NCBI RefSeq assembly: GCF_000022485.1
Contig: NC_012623.1
Span: 2,444,501-2,508,500 of the forward strand
Source of the DNA: Sulfolobus islandicus Y.N.15.51
Lineage (GTDB): Archaea > Thermoproteota > Thermoprotei_A > Sulfolobales > Sulfolobaceae
Length of the DNA stretch: 64,000 bases
Direction: 5' to 3'
The notes beneath the pieces are model-generated. The model did no database searches. It was not told the DNA's origin and saw only the letters and a list, made by a program, of their open reading frames with translations. Shown here piece after piece: positions 9,025 through 17,975 of this stretch. The number at the start of each line of letters is the position of its first letter. Within the stretch, counting starts at the first letter, position 1. Both the position numbers and the translations under genes were made by a program.

Positions 9025-10032
9025 ATGAAAGCATTTGTTTTCGGGATAGGCGGTGGAGGCGACATAGTATCTGCGATAGTGGTATATACTTACTTGAGAA
9101 AGTTAGGCTATAATGTTTTGCTAGGTGCAGTGGTTTGGGAGAGATATGTAGAAGATCCCATACCGGGACCCATATGTTTTGACGATTTAAGAAACGCTAT
9201 TCTAGTAAACCAAGGTTTATACAAGGTTAATAAAGATACTTATGCGATCAGAGGCAGTAGACAAGTAGTACCTCAATTAGTAAGGGCAATTAGGGCATTA
9301 GAATTGGAAGGAGCTTACGGAATTTGCAGTAAAAGTGGAGCCATGGGTCTTTATTCATCATTAAAGGAATTTGCAAATACAGAGAAAATTGATCTAATAG
9401 TTGGAGTAGATGCAGGAGGCGACGTATTAGCTAAGGGTTGTGAGGAAACCTTGGGTAGTCCACTCATTGATTTTATCTCTTTAGCCTCTCTTGTCAAGCT
9501 AGAGGAAGATGGATATAATGTTATGTTAGGAGTTATAGGTAGTGGTAGTGATGGAGAATTACAATACGATTACTTTCTTAAGCGAATTAGTGAAATAGCT
9601 TCGTTGAACGGTTTACTGGATATTAAAGGTTATGATAGGGAAACAGAAACTCTAGTAGAGAGAGTCCTAAATGAAGTTAATACTGAAGCATCAAAGATAC
9701 CTTTTGAAGCATTTAAGGGGTCGTATGGAGAGATACCCATTAGAAATGGTACAAGAAATGTTTTCGTTACTCCAGTCTCAGCTATTACGTTCTTTCTTGA
9801 TCCCATTAAGGTAGCCGAGACTAGTCCTCTTCATAGCCTAGTTAAGGATTCCTCTTCAATCGATGACGCTAACAAGAATCTTAATGAAGTTGGTATATAC
9901 ACTGAATATAACTTTGAAATAGATTTGTATAGTCAATTTGGTTTAAATGCTTCCCATGCTTCTGCATATGACGTAAGCAAGATTAGGGCAGAAGGTAGGA
10001 GGAAATTAGGGGGCGTTAAAATAAAGTGCTAG
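9025..10032 (+). CDS. DUF1152 family protein
   Basis: A 335-residue protein opening with a glycine-rich nucleotide-binding-like loop (FGIGGGGDIVSA, about residues 6-17), a hallmark of DUF1152. The family is widespread in archaea and has a Rossmann-like look but no assigned function. Conserved acidic segments (VDAGGDVLAKG) suggest a sugar- or nucleotide-handling enzyme. It is the first gene of a plus-strand pair with the nuclease-like gene 30 bp downstream. A good TATA-like region precedes it. Confidence 0.75.
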   Translation: MKAFVFGIGGGGDIVSAIVVYTYLRKLGYNVLLGAVVWERYVEDPIPGPICFDDLRNAILVNQGLYKVNKDTYAIRGSRQVVPQLVRAIRALELEGAYGICSKSGAMGLYSSLKEFANTEKIDLIVGVDAGGDVLAKGCEETLGSPLIDFISLASLVKLEEDGYNVMLGVIGSGSDGELQYDYFLKRISEIASLNGLLDIKGYDRETETLVERVLNEVNTEASKIPFEAFKGSYGEIPIRNGTRNVFVTPVSAITFFLDPIKVAETSPLHSLVKDSSSIDDANKNLNEVGIYTEYNFEIDLYSQFGLNASHASAYDVSKIRAEGRRKLGGVKIKC

Positions 10033-10062
10033 ATTTTTATTATTGCATATTTATATTGCTAT

Positions 10063-10605
10063 GTGGATCTGATTCGTGAACTAAAGTCAGAGTATGGCTT
10101 TGATGAAGATGAAATAAATTACGCGTTATCTAGAGCTAGAGGCATAATCTTTGGCTTTGCCATGGAGTATAGAGCTAGGCGAATATTACAAGAAATGGAT
10201 TTTGAAAATATCAAGTCAGTCGATATGCCTACTCATGATATAGAAGCTGAAAAGAATGGTATTAAGTATTATGTAGAAGTAAAGGCTAGTAAAAAATCTC
10301 CTACAAGGGAATATAGTGCCTATAAGGTAGCGATGATAGCATTATTAGATGGGGTTCATTTGACCTTATCTATGATACCTAAGCCAAATCTTCTTTTAAC
10401 TGAGGAAATTCTTAGTGAACCAAAAAGAATATTGTATAGGTTCTTTAAATTGGCTTATATGAAACAATCGGAAGAGCTGAAAGTATTTTTGGAAAATGAG
10501 AAAAATAGAGAAGTTTTAGATTCGTATTCTAATGTGATAAGGACTATTAGTAATAGATATCACTTACCGATTGCTATTGATCTCGTTAATTCCTTTTCTT
10601 CCTAA
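10063..10605 (+). CDS. Putative PD-(D/E)XK nuclease-like protein
   Basis: A 180-residue protein with a GTG start. Residues E35, D59 and E72-V-K74 (HDIEAEKNGIKYYVEVKASK region) match the E...D...(D/E)xK spacing of the restriction-endonuclease-like fold, with a basic helix after the ExK strand. The C-terminal half is helical. It overlaps the 3' end of the converging KH-domain gene by 42 bp. The function is unknown; a DNA repair or RNA-cutting role is possible. The call rests on motif spacing only. Confidence 0.55.
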   Translation: MDLIRELKSEYGFDEDEINYALSRARGIIFGFAMEYRARRILQEMDFENIKSVDMPTHDIEAEKNGIKYYVEVKASKKSPTREYSAYKVAMIALLDGVHLTLSMIPKPNLLLTEEILSEPKRILYRFFKLAYMKQSEELKVFLENEKNREVLDSYSNVIRTISNRYHLPIAIDLVNSFSS

Positions 10606-11133
10606 TTTAGAGGTTTTGTATATTATCAGATCTTTTTCTGCTTTATCTAGAAATTTATAGACTGAGGAATGTTCTTTTCCATCAATCAAAAGCTCTATGG
10701 CCTTCCTTGCTATTTGAACTTGATCATAAGGTCCTATTATTCCTATATAATGGCCGTAAATTGATATATCAACCCCGGTATACTCTTGAATTATTCTTTT
10801 AGCTTTTCCACCTTCGCCTATTATCCTTCCCTTTACTCTTCTTATTGCATCTGGATTACTTCCTATGAGTGTTTTCAAATCTATCACATCTAAAATATAT
10901 TCGTCACTAAGCAATCTAAAGGCGGATTGCTCATCGAATCCTAGACCTATTGCTCTTATTACTGAGACAGCCTTGAGGGCTTCATATTGATTTTGACCCT
11001 TAGGAAGTATATTGAAAGTCTTAGTTCTTTCATCGTACATAATTTTAGTATCTGTAAACTGCTCAAGTTTCTCAATGATTTTTTTAACTACTTCTAATTT
11101 CTCATCTTCTACCGTAGTGAACAAGATTATCAA
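10564..11133 (-). CDS. KH-domain RNA-binding protein (archaeal Dim2/Pno1-like)
   Basis: A 189-residue protein with two KH-type units. The second carries the GxxG loop in GRIIGEGGKAKRII, followed by DISIYGHYIGIIG. Its homologues in eukaryotes (Dim2/Pno1/Krr1) act in small-subunit rRNA maturation, and archaeal copies usually sit beside RIO1 and aIF1A, as here. It starts with TTG overlapping the RIO1 stop by 4 bp. Confidence 0.85.
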   Translation of the reverse strand: MIILFTTVEDEKLEVVKKIIEKLEQFTDTKIMYDERTKTFNILPKGQNQYEALKAVSVIRAIGLGFDEQSAFRLLSDEYILDVIDLKTLIGSNPDAIRRVKGRIIGEGGKAKRIIQEYTGVDISIYGHYIGIIGPYDQVQIARKAIELLIDGKEHSSVYKFLDKAEKDLIIYKTSKLGRKGINEINSNR

Positions 11134-11894
11134 TCCCCGGAAACTCCGAATTCTATCAATAACTCTTCTGTGGGCTTTATATTTATTCCTTTATCCTCAA
11201 AAAATCTATTTATGTTATCGAGGTCTCTTTTCAATAACATAATCGCATCTTCGTAATCTATGGGAATTGCTTGGCTCACATCAATTATGTAGCATTTATT
11301 ATCATAAACCATTACATTATACTCACTTAAGTCTCCGTGAACCAATTTAGCTCTTTTCGTCATAATTTCCACTTGTTGAATTAGGTCATCATACAATTCT
11401 TGCGTAATTTCTTCATCATTTAACTCCTTCAAAAGGGGAGCCCTTAGGCCATTTTCACCAATAAATCCCATTACAAGAATGTTTTCGTAAACCAGAATAG
11501 GTTTTGGTACTCTAGTTCCAGCCTCATATAGTCTACTAAGGTTTTTGAATTCCTTTTTCGCCCAAGTATTAATAAGTTGTTTAGTATTGGTTACCTTTAC
11601 GTCTTCAAATCTTATATCGCCAACAGTATATTTTTTAATGGCTCTTTTACTTTGCGCTGTGGATGTGTAATATATCTTTACTGCATAGTACTTATTATCG
11701 AAAGTCTTTGCAGGATATATCCTAGCTTCTTTCCCAGACGATATTGCACCCAAATACTCCTCAATGTTCAATCTTCTAGCTATTTGAATTAAATTTAGAT
11801 AAGTCCTATAATCTATTGTGGAATCTACTACTTTAAAAAGATCTTCGTCTTTACGTCTTTTTTCGTCTTTAGTCTTCTTTGGTAATTCCGTCAA
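11130..11894 (-). CDS. rio1: RIO1-type serine protein kinase
   Basis: A 254-residue RIO kinase. Hallmarks are the flexible nucleotide loop with SSGKEARIY, the catalytic loop VHGDLSEYNV and the metal-binding IDVSQAI in place of DFG. RIO1 acts in small ribosomal subunit maturation. It starts with TTG and is 3 bp from the aIF1A gene upstream, and overlaps the KH gene downstream. The first 25 residues are highly charged. Confidence 0.93.
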   Translation of the reverse strand: MTELPKKTKDEKRRKDEDLFKVVDSTIDYRTYLNLIQIARRLNIEEYLGAISSGKEARIYPAKTFDNKYYAVKIYYTSTAQSKRAIKKYTVGDIRFEDVKVTNTKQLINTWAKKEFKNLSRLYEAGTRVPKPILVYENILVMGFIGENGLRAPLLKELNDEEITQELYDDLIQQVEIMTKRAKLVHGDLSEYNVMVYDNKCYIIDVSQAIPIDYEDAIMLLKRDLDNINRFFEDKGINIKPTEELLIEFGVSGD

Positions 11895-11897
11895 AAT

Positions 11898-12224
11898 CTA
11901 TCCTCTTAACTGGTCAATTACTTCCCTACTTATGATATTCTCGTTTACAAGTCTCTTTATTTCATCATTTCCATACTTATACAATATGTCGCAACGATTG
12001 GGTTGAAAATCCCAAATACCAACAAGCACCACATCTCCTTCTCTCATCCACATCTTTTTCCTTATTTTACCAGGTATTCTAGCTAATCTCTCCTTTCCAT
12101 CCATACACAATACTACTAAATGATCTCCACCTAACATTTTCTTAACTACGCATATAGTCTGTCCCTCTTCAGGCTTTGGTACATCTCTACTGGGCGCTTC
12201 CTGCGCTCTATCTTTCTTAGGCAA
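11898..12224 (-). CDS. eif1A: Translation initiation factor aIF1A
   Basis: A 108-residue S1-like OB-fold protein. The strands [20 protein letters not shown], the RLARIPGK loop and the [16 protein letters not shown] segment are typical of archaeal IF1A, which binds the A site of the small subunit during initiation. It begins with TTG and leads the aIF1A-RIO1-KH operon. Confidence 0.95.
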   Translation of the reverse strand: MPKKDRAQEAPSRDVPKPEEGQTICVVKKMLGGDHLVVLCMDGKERLARIPGKIRKKMWMREGDVVLVGIWDFQPNRCDILYKYGNDEIKRLVNENIISREVIDQLRG

Positions 12225-12271
12225 CTTATTTATTCACCTACAATAGTCTATTGTTATATATGCATAAAAAA

Positions 12272-13465
12272 TTACTTCATCTCTCTCAAGAGCTCGATAG
12301 CGACCGCAGTTGATCCTCCAATTCCATGGCAGATACTAGCTATTCCTCTTGCTCCACGCATTTTAGATAATACGTTTAAGAGCGTTACAATAATTCTGGC
12401 GCCACTTGCACCTATTGGATGACCTAACGCTATAGCCCCTCCAAAAACGTTAAGTCTATCATAAGGTATTCCCAAGTACCTATTTACTAGAACATTATTT
12501 ACAGCGAATGCCTCGTTATTCTCAAAATAATCGAAATGATTTATATCAATATTTAATTTGTTTAATAATTTTTTAATAGCAAAGATCGGCGCCTCGGTAA
12601 ACCTCCAACTCTCTATACCCACCCAACTATATCCTAGAATTCGGGCTATAGGTTCTATTTTGAGTTCCTTAATTGCTTTTTCACTCATTAATACCAACGC
12701 CGTCGCACCATCAGATATTTGTGACGAATTCCCAGCGGTGTGTGGGCCACCATCGGTAAACGCTGGAGGTAAAGTTGAAAGCTTATCTAAGCTGGTGTCA
12801 GCTCTTATACCCTCATCGACATTAACTACTTTTCCATCAGTTTTAATCTCAACGATTTCTGACTTAAAGTATCCATTAACTGTGGCCTTATGAGCCCTAA
12901 GATGACTTTGATAAGCAACTTCATCCAACTCTTTTCTTGAAATATTATGAGCTTTTGCAACCATATCAGCCTCTTGTCCCATTACTTTCTGCAAGAATGG
13001 ATCGGTTAATCCATCGTATAACATAGTATCAATAAGCTCAATACTTCTATTCATTAACATTTTCACACCCCACCTAATATCAGATTTTATTGTAAACATT
13101 GCTTGACTCATACTTTCCGTCCCTCCTGCAACTATTATATCAGCATCTCCAGATTTGATCATCTGTGAAGCTGTAATTATGCTCATCATCCCCGAAGAGC
13201 AAACCATATCTACGGAAAATCCATCTATTTCGTATGGAATTCCAGCTCTAATCGCGCACTGTCTGGCTATATCTTGGCCATGTCCAGCTCTTAAGACGTT
13301 TCCCATAATTGCAATGTCTACCTTACTTGGTTCTACATAAGCTCTCCTTAGCGCCTCCCTAATTACTATTGAACCTAGATCCACCGGGGATAGATTTTTT
13401 AAAGTACCGCCAAACTTTCCAATGGGCGTTCTAACAGCTGATGCGATATATACACTTTCCGGCAT
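12272..13465 (-). CDS. Acetyl-CoA C-acetyltransferase (thiolase)
   Basis: A 397-residue thiolase. Active-site features are the nucleophilic cysteine in VDMVCSSGMMS (about residue 84), the NEAFAVN segment with the GHPIGASGAR histidine, and the C-terminal cysteine in SICHGIGGSTAV. It condenses or cleaves acetoacetyl-CoA-type substrates. I chose the ATG at 13465 rather than the one at 13486, because the TATA-like AAAATTTAAA (13491-13500) lies about 30 nt upstream of it and the family usually begins just before VYIASAVRTPIG. It may serve fatty acid/isoprenoid metabolism or the end of the 3HP/4HB cycle. Confidence 0.92.
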   Translation of the reverse strand: MPESVYIASAVRTPIGKFGGTLKNLSPVDLGSIVIREALRRAYVEPSKVDIAIMGNVLRAGHGQDIARQCAIRAGIPYEIDGFSVDMVCSSGMMSIITASQMIKSGDADIIVAGGTESMSQAMFTIKSDIRWGVKMLMNRSIELIDTMLYDGLTDPFLQKVMGQEADMVAKAHNISRKELDEVAYQSHLRAHKATVNGYFKSEIVEIKTDGKVVNVDEGIRADTSLDKLSTLPPAFTDGGPHTAGNSSQISDGATALVLMSEKAIKELKIEPIARILGYSWVGIESWRFTEAPIFAIKKLLNKLNIDINHFDYFENNEAFAVNNVLVNRYLGIPYDRLNVFGGAIALGHPIGASGARIIVTLLNVLSKMRGARGIASICHGIGGSTAVAIELLREMK

Positions 13466-13500
13466 ACTGAATATACATTCATTCATTGGGTTTAAATTTT

Positions 13501-14766
13501 TTAAGCAAAAACTCCACGCAAGTCATAAAATGATGCTTCAGTTATTTTAACATTATACCACTTTCCTAGTTCTACATTTTCAGACCTGATCACGACTGGA
13601 ATATAATTCATCAATCTTCCTACTACAGATCCTTTACGACCTAATTCTGTTGTAATAACTCTGCTAGTACTTCCCACGTATTCTAAATGGATAGATAACG
13701 CGATATCCTCATATAGTTTATTAGCTATTTGAATTCTCTTTTTCTTTACACTATCTGGAACTTGGGGCATTGATGCACTTCTAGTATTTGGCCTGATGGA
13801 GTACATTGCTAAATGTATTCTTTCAAATCTTAATTCCTTCATAAGCAATAGGGTATTATTAAATGCATCTTCATCTTCTCCAGGATGACCTATAATTATA
13901 TCAGTAGTTATATTGGCAAATGGTATTTTACTTCTTATTTCACTTACCAACTCTTTATATTCGTCTATTGTATATTTCCTATTCATTAGCTTTAATACTC
14001 TATCATCTCCACTTTGGACTGGTAAATGGATAAACTTATACACCTTAGGGTTTCTCATGACTTCGATTAAATTATCTATTATTCTCATAGCCTGTTCTGG
14101 CGTCATCATGCCAATTCTTATCATAAAGTCTCCATCAATTTCCGTTACTTTATTTACTACATCAACTAAACTTATAGATCCTCCTAGATCTAACCCATAA
14201 GCTGCAGTATCTTGACCAGTTAATTCTATTTCTTTAGCACCAGCTTTTACAGCATCTCTCGCAGCATTAACTATTTCCCTTAATGGATAGCTCCTCAATT
14301 TCCTCCTTGCTAGTTTAGTTATGCAGAAGCTGCAATTTCCTGCACATCCATCAGCTACTGGAATTATTGCAATTTTTCCATCGAAAGTTCTAGGAGTTAT
14401 AAGTGCTCTATCGCCCTCAAGGACAATTTTACGCTCCTCTGATTTAATTACATCGATTATTCTTTCAACTGATTGTGGACCTATTAATGACGCATTTGGA
14501 GCTATGGAAAGTACTGTAGCTGGTTCTGCACTACTCATACATCCTGCTACCACTAATTTTTTTGATAACGTGTTTAATTCCTTAATTCTTTGTTTCATTC
14601 TCTCTTCAGTTTCTAACCTTACTGCGCAAGTATTGAGTATAATTATATCTGCGTTCTCAGGGTTTTCTACAAAATTATAACCCTCACTTTTAAGCAACGT
14701 CATCATTACGTAAGTATCTGCCCTATTTAATGCACACCCATATGTCTCAACGTAGATGGTTTTCAT
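13501..14766 (-). CDS. tRNA methylthiotransferase (MiaB/MtaB family, radical SAM)
   Basis: A 421-residue radical SAM methylthiotransferase. The N-terminal UPF0004 domain has cysteines C11, C47 and C76 for the auxiliary Fe-S cluster; the radical SAM motif is C141-x3-C145-x2-C148 (CAGNCSFC); a TRAM-like domain closes the protein. Archaeal members are of the e-MtaB type and methylthiolate the t6A at position 37 of tRNAs. It faces aIF2-beta across a 44-bp gap. Confidence 0.92.
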   Translation of the reverse strand: MKTIYVETYGCALNRADTYVMMTLLKSEGYNFVENPENADIIILNTCAVRLETEERMKQRIKELNTLSKKLVVAGCMSSAEPATVLSIAPNASLIGPQSVERIIDVIKSEERKIVLEGDRALITPRTFDGKIAIIPVADGCAGNCSFCITKLARRKLRSYPLREIVNAARDAVKAGAKEIELTGQDTAAYGLDLGGSISLVDVVNKVTEIDGDFMIRIGMMTPEQAMRIIDNLIEVMRNPKVYKFIHLPVQSGDDRVLKLMNRKYTIDEYKELVSEIRSKIPFANITTDIIIGHPGEDEDAFNNTLLLMKELRFERIHLAMYSIRPNTRSASMPQVPDSVKKKRIQIANKLYEDIALSIHLEYVGSTSRVITTELGRKGSVVGRLMNYIPVVIRSENVELGKWYNVKITEASFYDLRGVFA

Positions 14767-14810
14767 TTTCTTCAGTAGTATTTTAAACCCTATGTGCTTA
14801 TAGATTTAAT

Positions 14811-15230
14811 GTGAGTTCAGAAAAAGAATACGTGGAAATGCTTGATAGACTATACTCAAAATTACCTGAAAAGGGCCGTAAGGAAGGTACACAAGCACTA
14901 CCTAATCTAATAATATTCAATATAGGAAATACTACCATGATTAGAAACTTTGCGGAATATTGCGATAGAATTAGAAGAGAAGATAAAATATGTATGAAAT
15001 ACTTGCTAAAGGAATTGGCTGCACCTGGTAATGTGGACGATAAAGGTGAACTTATAATTCAAGGAAAATTCTCCTCACAAGTAATAAATACCTTAATGGA
15101 AAGATTTTTGAAGGCATATGTTGAATGTAGTACTTGTAAAAGCCTAGACACTGTACTAAAGAAGGAGAAGAAGAGCTGGTATATAGTCTGTCTAGCGTGT
15201 GGAGCTCAAACACCAGTGAAGCCTCTATGA
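14811..15230 (+). CDS. Translation initiation factor aIF2 beta subunit
   Basis: A 139-residue protein starting with GTG. It has the aIF2-beta core with LVIFNIGNTTMIRNF-like sequence and a C-terminal zinc ribbon (CSTCKS...CLACG). The subunit belongs to the heterotrimeric aIF2 that delivers initiator tRNA. It opens a tight operon (aIF2-beta, DUF424, NMD3-like, RNase HII, TGS) in which neighbours overlap by 4-7 bp. Confidence 0.95.
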   Translation: MSSEKEYVEMLDRLYSKLPEKGRKEGTQALPNLIIFNIGNTTMIRNFAEYCDRIRREDKICMKYLLKELAAPGNVDDKGELIIQGKFSSQVINTLMERFLKAYVECSTCKSLDTVLKKEKKSWYIVCLACGAQTPVKPL

Positions 15231-15523
15231 AAGTGTTTCTAAATATAATTAGAGCACAAGGCATGACACTGGTAAATATATGTCAAGAGGAACTATTAGG
15301 GAAAGTATTCAGAGAAGGGGAAATAATACTCAATGTTAGTGAGAAGTTTTACGGAGGAGAGTCCGTAGAATTAGATTATGCCCTTTCATTGATCGATGAG
15401 GCTACAGTTATGAGCATTGTAGGGAATTACGCGGTAGAAGAGGCAATAAGGAGAGGGTTAGTTCACAAGGATTCTGTCATCAATGTAGCTGGTGTAAAAT
15501 TCGCTCAAGTTTATAATGTGTGA
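15227..15523 (+). CDS. DUF424 family protein
   Basis: A 98-residue protein of the archaeal DUF424 family. I place the start at ATG 15227, which overlaps the aIF2-beta stop by 4 bp (ATGA), rather than 30 nt upstream inside that gene. The sequence shows the family pattern GREFREGEIILNVSEKFY-like followed by an alternation of strands and helices. The role is unknown, but the gene almost always travels with aIF2-beta and NMD3-like genes, pointing to translation or ribosome assembly. Confidence 0.85.
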   Translation: MKVFLNIIRAQGMTLVNICQEELLGKVFREGEIILNVSEKFYGGESVELDYALSLIDEATVMSIVGNYAVEEAIRRGLVHKDSVINVAGVKFAQVYNV

Positions 15524-16242
15524 AACTTATGTCAGGGAAGTTCTGTGTGCTATGCGGAAAGCAAAATGTTGAGCTAATAGACTCACTCTGTGCTGACTGC
15601 TATGTAAAATCTAAAAAACTGATAGAAGTACCTAAAAGGATAACCGGAAAGTATTGCAAGATCTGTGGTGCACAATGGATTAAGGGAAAGTGGATAAGGA
15701 CTTCAGCAATATCTCTATCTTCAGTCGTGGAGGATATTATAATAAGAGAACTGGGGAATAAGATAGACATTGATAAAAACGTAGAGGAGTTCGCATTTGA
15801 TATAAAGAGCATATGGAAGGATCCAAGTGGTAATTCCTTTGCTACTATTGAATTTAGAGGGAACGTAAGAGGTAAGCCCTTTTCCCAAGAGGCGATAATT
15901 AGTTTAGAAATGGAAAGGACATTATGTGACTCGTGCTTTAGGAAAAAGACACGATATTATGAGGCCATAGTTCAACTGAGGAGTAAAGGTAAGATTGGGA
16001 TTGACGATAAGAAGAGAGTGTTCTTCGAATCCTTTTTCTCTACAAGCATAGTGGATAATATTTCTGATGTTATTGAGGGTAGAGAGGGTGTGGATTATTA
16101 TTTTATGAGTAAAAGTGTTGCAAGAAAGCTTGTATCGATGATATCTTCTATTGTTGACGTTGAAGTTAATGAGAGTTATCAGAATGAAAAGATGAAAAAC
16201 GGTAAAAGGGAGGCAAAACTAGTTATTTCATTGAGGATATGA
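15520..16242 (+). CDS. NMD3-like zinc-binding protein
   Basis: A 240-residue protein with two N-terminal zinc-binding pairs (CVLCGK...CADC and CKICG...CDSC), the signature of the archaeal NMD3 family. Eukaryotic NMD3 is an export adaptor for the large ribosomal subunit; the archaeal form probably acts in 50S assembly. It starts with GTG overlapping the DUF424 stop by 4 bp and overlaps RNase HII by 4 bp. Confidence 0.87.
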   Translation: MKLMSGKFCVLCGKQNVELIDSLCADCYVKSKKLIEVPKRITGKYCKICGAQWIKGKWIRTSAISLSSVVEDIIIRELGNKIDIDKNVEEFAFDIKSIWKDPSGNSFATIEFRGNVRGKPFSQEAIISLEMERTLCDSCFRKKTRYYEAIVQLRSKGKIGIDDKKRVFFESFFSTSIVDNISDVIEGREGVDYYFMSKSVARKLVSMISSIVDVEVNESYQNEKMKNGKREAKLVISLRI

Positions 16243-16877
16243 GAATAGGTATAGACGAAGCAGGTCGTGGAGCCTTAATAGGTCCAATGATAGTTGCAGG
16301 TGTAGCTATCAGTGATTCAAAGCTAAAATTCCTTAAAGGCATTGGAGTAAAGGATAGTAAGCAATTAACTAGGGAGAGAAGGGAGAAATTGTTCGATATT
16401 ATTGCCATTACCGTAGATGCTTTCACAGTAGTTAAAGTTTTTCCTTACGAAATAGATAATTACAATTTGAACGATCTCACATATGATGCAGTGTCTAAGA
16501 TAATTCTATCACTTTCGGTTTTCAATCCTGAAATAGTAACAGTTGATAAAGTGGGAGAAGAGAAGCCTGTTATAGAGCTCATCAGAAAGCTAGGTTATAA
16601 GTCAAATGTAGTTCACAAGGCGGATGTCTTATTTGTTGAAGCAAGTGCAGCAAGCATTATTGCTAAAGTAATAAGGGATAATTATATTGATGAGTTGAAA
16701 AAAGTTTACGGTGATTTCGGGAGTGGATACCCTGCTGATCCTAGAACAATAAAGTGGCTTAAGTCCTTTTATGAGAAGAACCCAAATCCACCTCCCATTG
16801 TCAGAAGATCATGGAAAATTTTACGTTCTACTGCTCCACTATATTATATAAGTAAAGAGGGTAGAAGACTATGGTAA
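16239..16877 (+). CDS. rnhB: Ribonuclease HII
   Basis: A 212-residue RNase HII. The N-terminal GIDEAGRGALIGPM carries the first catalytic Asp-Glu, a further Asp follows in VTVDKVGEE and the KADVLFVEASAASIIAK segment is typical. It removes RNA from RNA:DNA hybrids and single ribonucleotides in DNA. It overlaps NMD3 by 4 bp and the TGS gene by 7 bp. Confidence 0.95.
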   Translation: MRIGIDEAGRGALIGPMIVAGVAISDSKLKFLKGIGVKDSKQLTRERREKLFDIIAITVDAFTVVKVFPYEIDNYNLNDLTYDAVSKIILSLSVFNPEIVTVDKVGEEKPVIELIRKLGYKSNVVHKADVLFVEASAASIIAKVIRDNYIDELKKVYGDFGSGYPADPRTIKWLKSFYEKNPNPPPIVRRSWKILRSTAPLYYISKEGRRLW

Positions 16878-17926
16878 CGAATTTACCCGCTGAAGCCAAG
16901 GCTAAATGGCTAAAGGTGATGGACGCAAAGACACCAGAGGAGAAATTCCAAGCTTTGCAGGAATTTCTTAAAGAAGTTCCTAAACATAAGGGAACCGAAA
17001 ATCTGGTATATTGGGCTAAGAGGCGAATGGCCGAATTAAGAGAAGAAATGGAGGTAAGAAAGAGCAAGAAAAGCGGAGGTTTTTCGTTATTTGTTGAGAA
17101 AGAGGGTGCGGGTCAAGCGATTTTGATAGGAGATTTGCTCCTAAGATCCTTAATAATGAAAAAACTTACCAACGTAAAACAAGAATTCAACGAGTTACCA
17201 GTGCCTGGCATGGTTAAATATGAGGATGTTCAAATACAGTTGGTTAACCCACCTAAGAGTCTTCCGCTCACTAAGACAATAGGTCTAATAAGGAATGCGG
17301 ATGAGGTAATTATTGTTGTAAACAATAAGGAAGAACTATCCTTTATGAGGAATATTTTGGAGGAGAATAATATCTTATTGAGAAAACCTAAGGGGAAGGT
17401 TATAATAGAGAGAACAAGGTATGGAATCTCTGGAATTAGGATAGTAAATTTAGGTAAACTGGTGGACGTCGATGAAAAAGCCGTAAGGGATTATATAGAG
17501 AGTTTTGGGATTAAATCAGCAATAGTGAAGATCATAGGTGAGGTTGCCTTAGATGATATAGAGAAATCCATGTTCGAAGCAGTTAGCTATAAGCCTACAG
17601 TAGTAATCTCTAAGGAAAGGTTTGATACTGGCGAGTTACCAATATTGAGTATTGATCATATAGATAAGTTACCTAAGCTTCTGTTTGAGATGTTAGAGGT
17701 GATCAGAATTTACACTAAGGAGCCTGGGGAAGAATCAACTAAGGATCCTTTGATACTTAAAAAAGGTTCCACTGTTCTAGACGTAGCAAGGAAACTACAT
17801 TCATCACTGGCTGAAAATTTTAGATATGCCAGGGTTTGGGGAAGGTCGGTAAAGTTCCAGGGACAGAAAGTAGGTTCCTCACATGTTCTAGAAGATAAAG
17901 ACATAGTTGAGATCCATGCAAAGTAG
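16871..17926 (+). CDS. DRG/Obg-like TGS-domain protein with degenerate GTPase domain
   Basis: A 351-residue protein with the layout of archaeal DRG-type GTPases: an N-terminal helical domain (about 1-65), a Rossmann-like middle (about 70-260) and a C-terminal TGS domain (about 275-351). The GTPase motifs are not readable: the P-loop position reads EGAGQAILIGDLLL with no GKS/T, the DxPG switch position reads NPPK, and the NKxD position reads ISKERFD. It is therefore a pseudo-GTPase candidate. TGS proteins act on ribosomes. It is the last gene of the aIF2-beta operon. Confidence 0.75.
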   Translation: MVTNLPAEAKAKWLKVMDAKTPEEKFQALQEFLKEVPKHKGTENLVYWAKRRMAELREEMEVRKSKKSGGFSLFVEKEGAGQAILIGDLLLRSLIMKKLTNVKQEFNELPVPGMVKYEDVQIQLVNPPKSLPLTKTIGLIRNADEVIIVVNNKEELSFMRNILEENNILLRKPKGKVIIERTRYGISGIRIVNLGKLVDVDEKAVRDYIESFGIKSAIVKIIGEVALDDIEKSMFEAVSYKPTVVISKERFDTGELPILSIDHIDKLPKLLFEMLEVIRIYTKEPGEESTKDPLILKKGSTVLDVARKLHSSLAENFRYARVWGRSVKFQGQKVGSSHVLEDKDIVEIHAK

Positions 17927-17975
17927 AATTTTCTATATAAATTTAAGTATAGGTTTATGAGAAAGTAACAATAGA

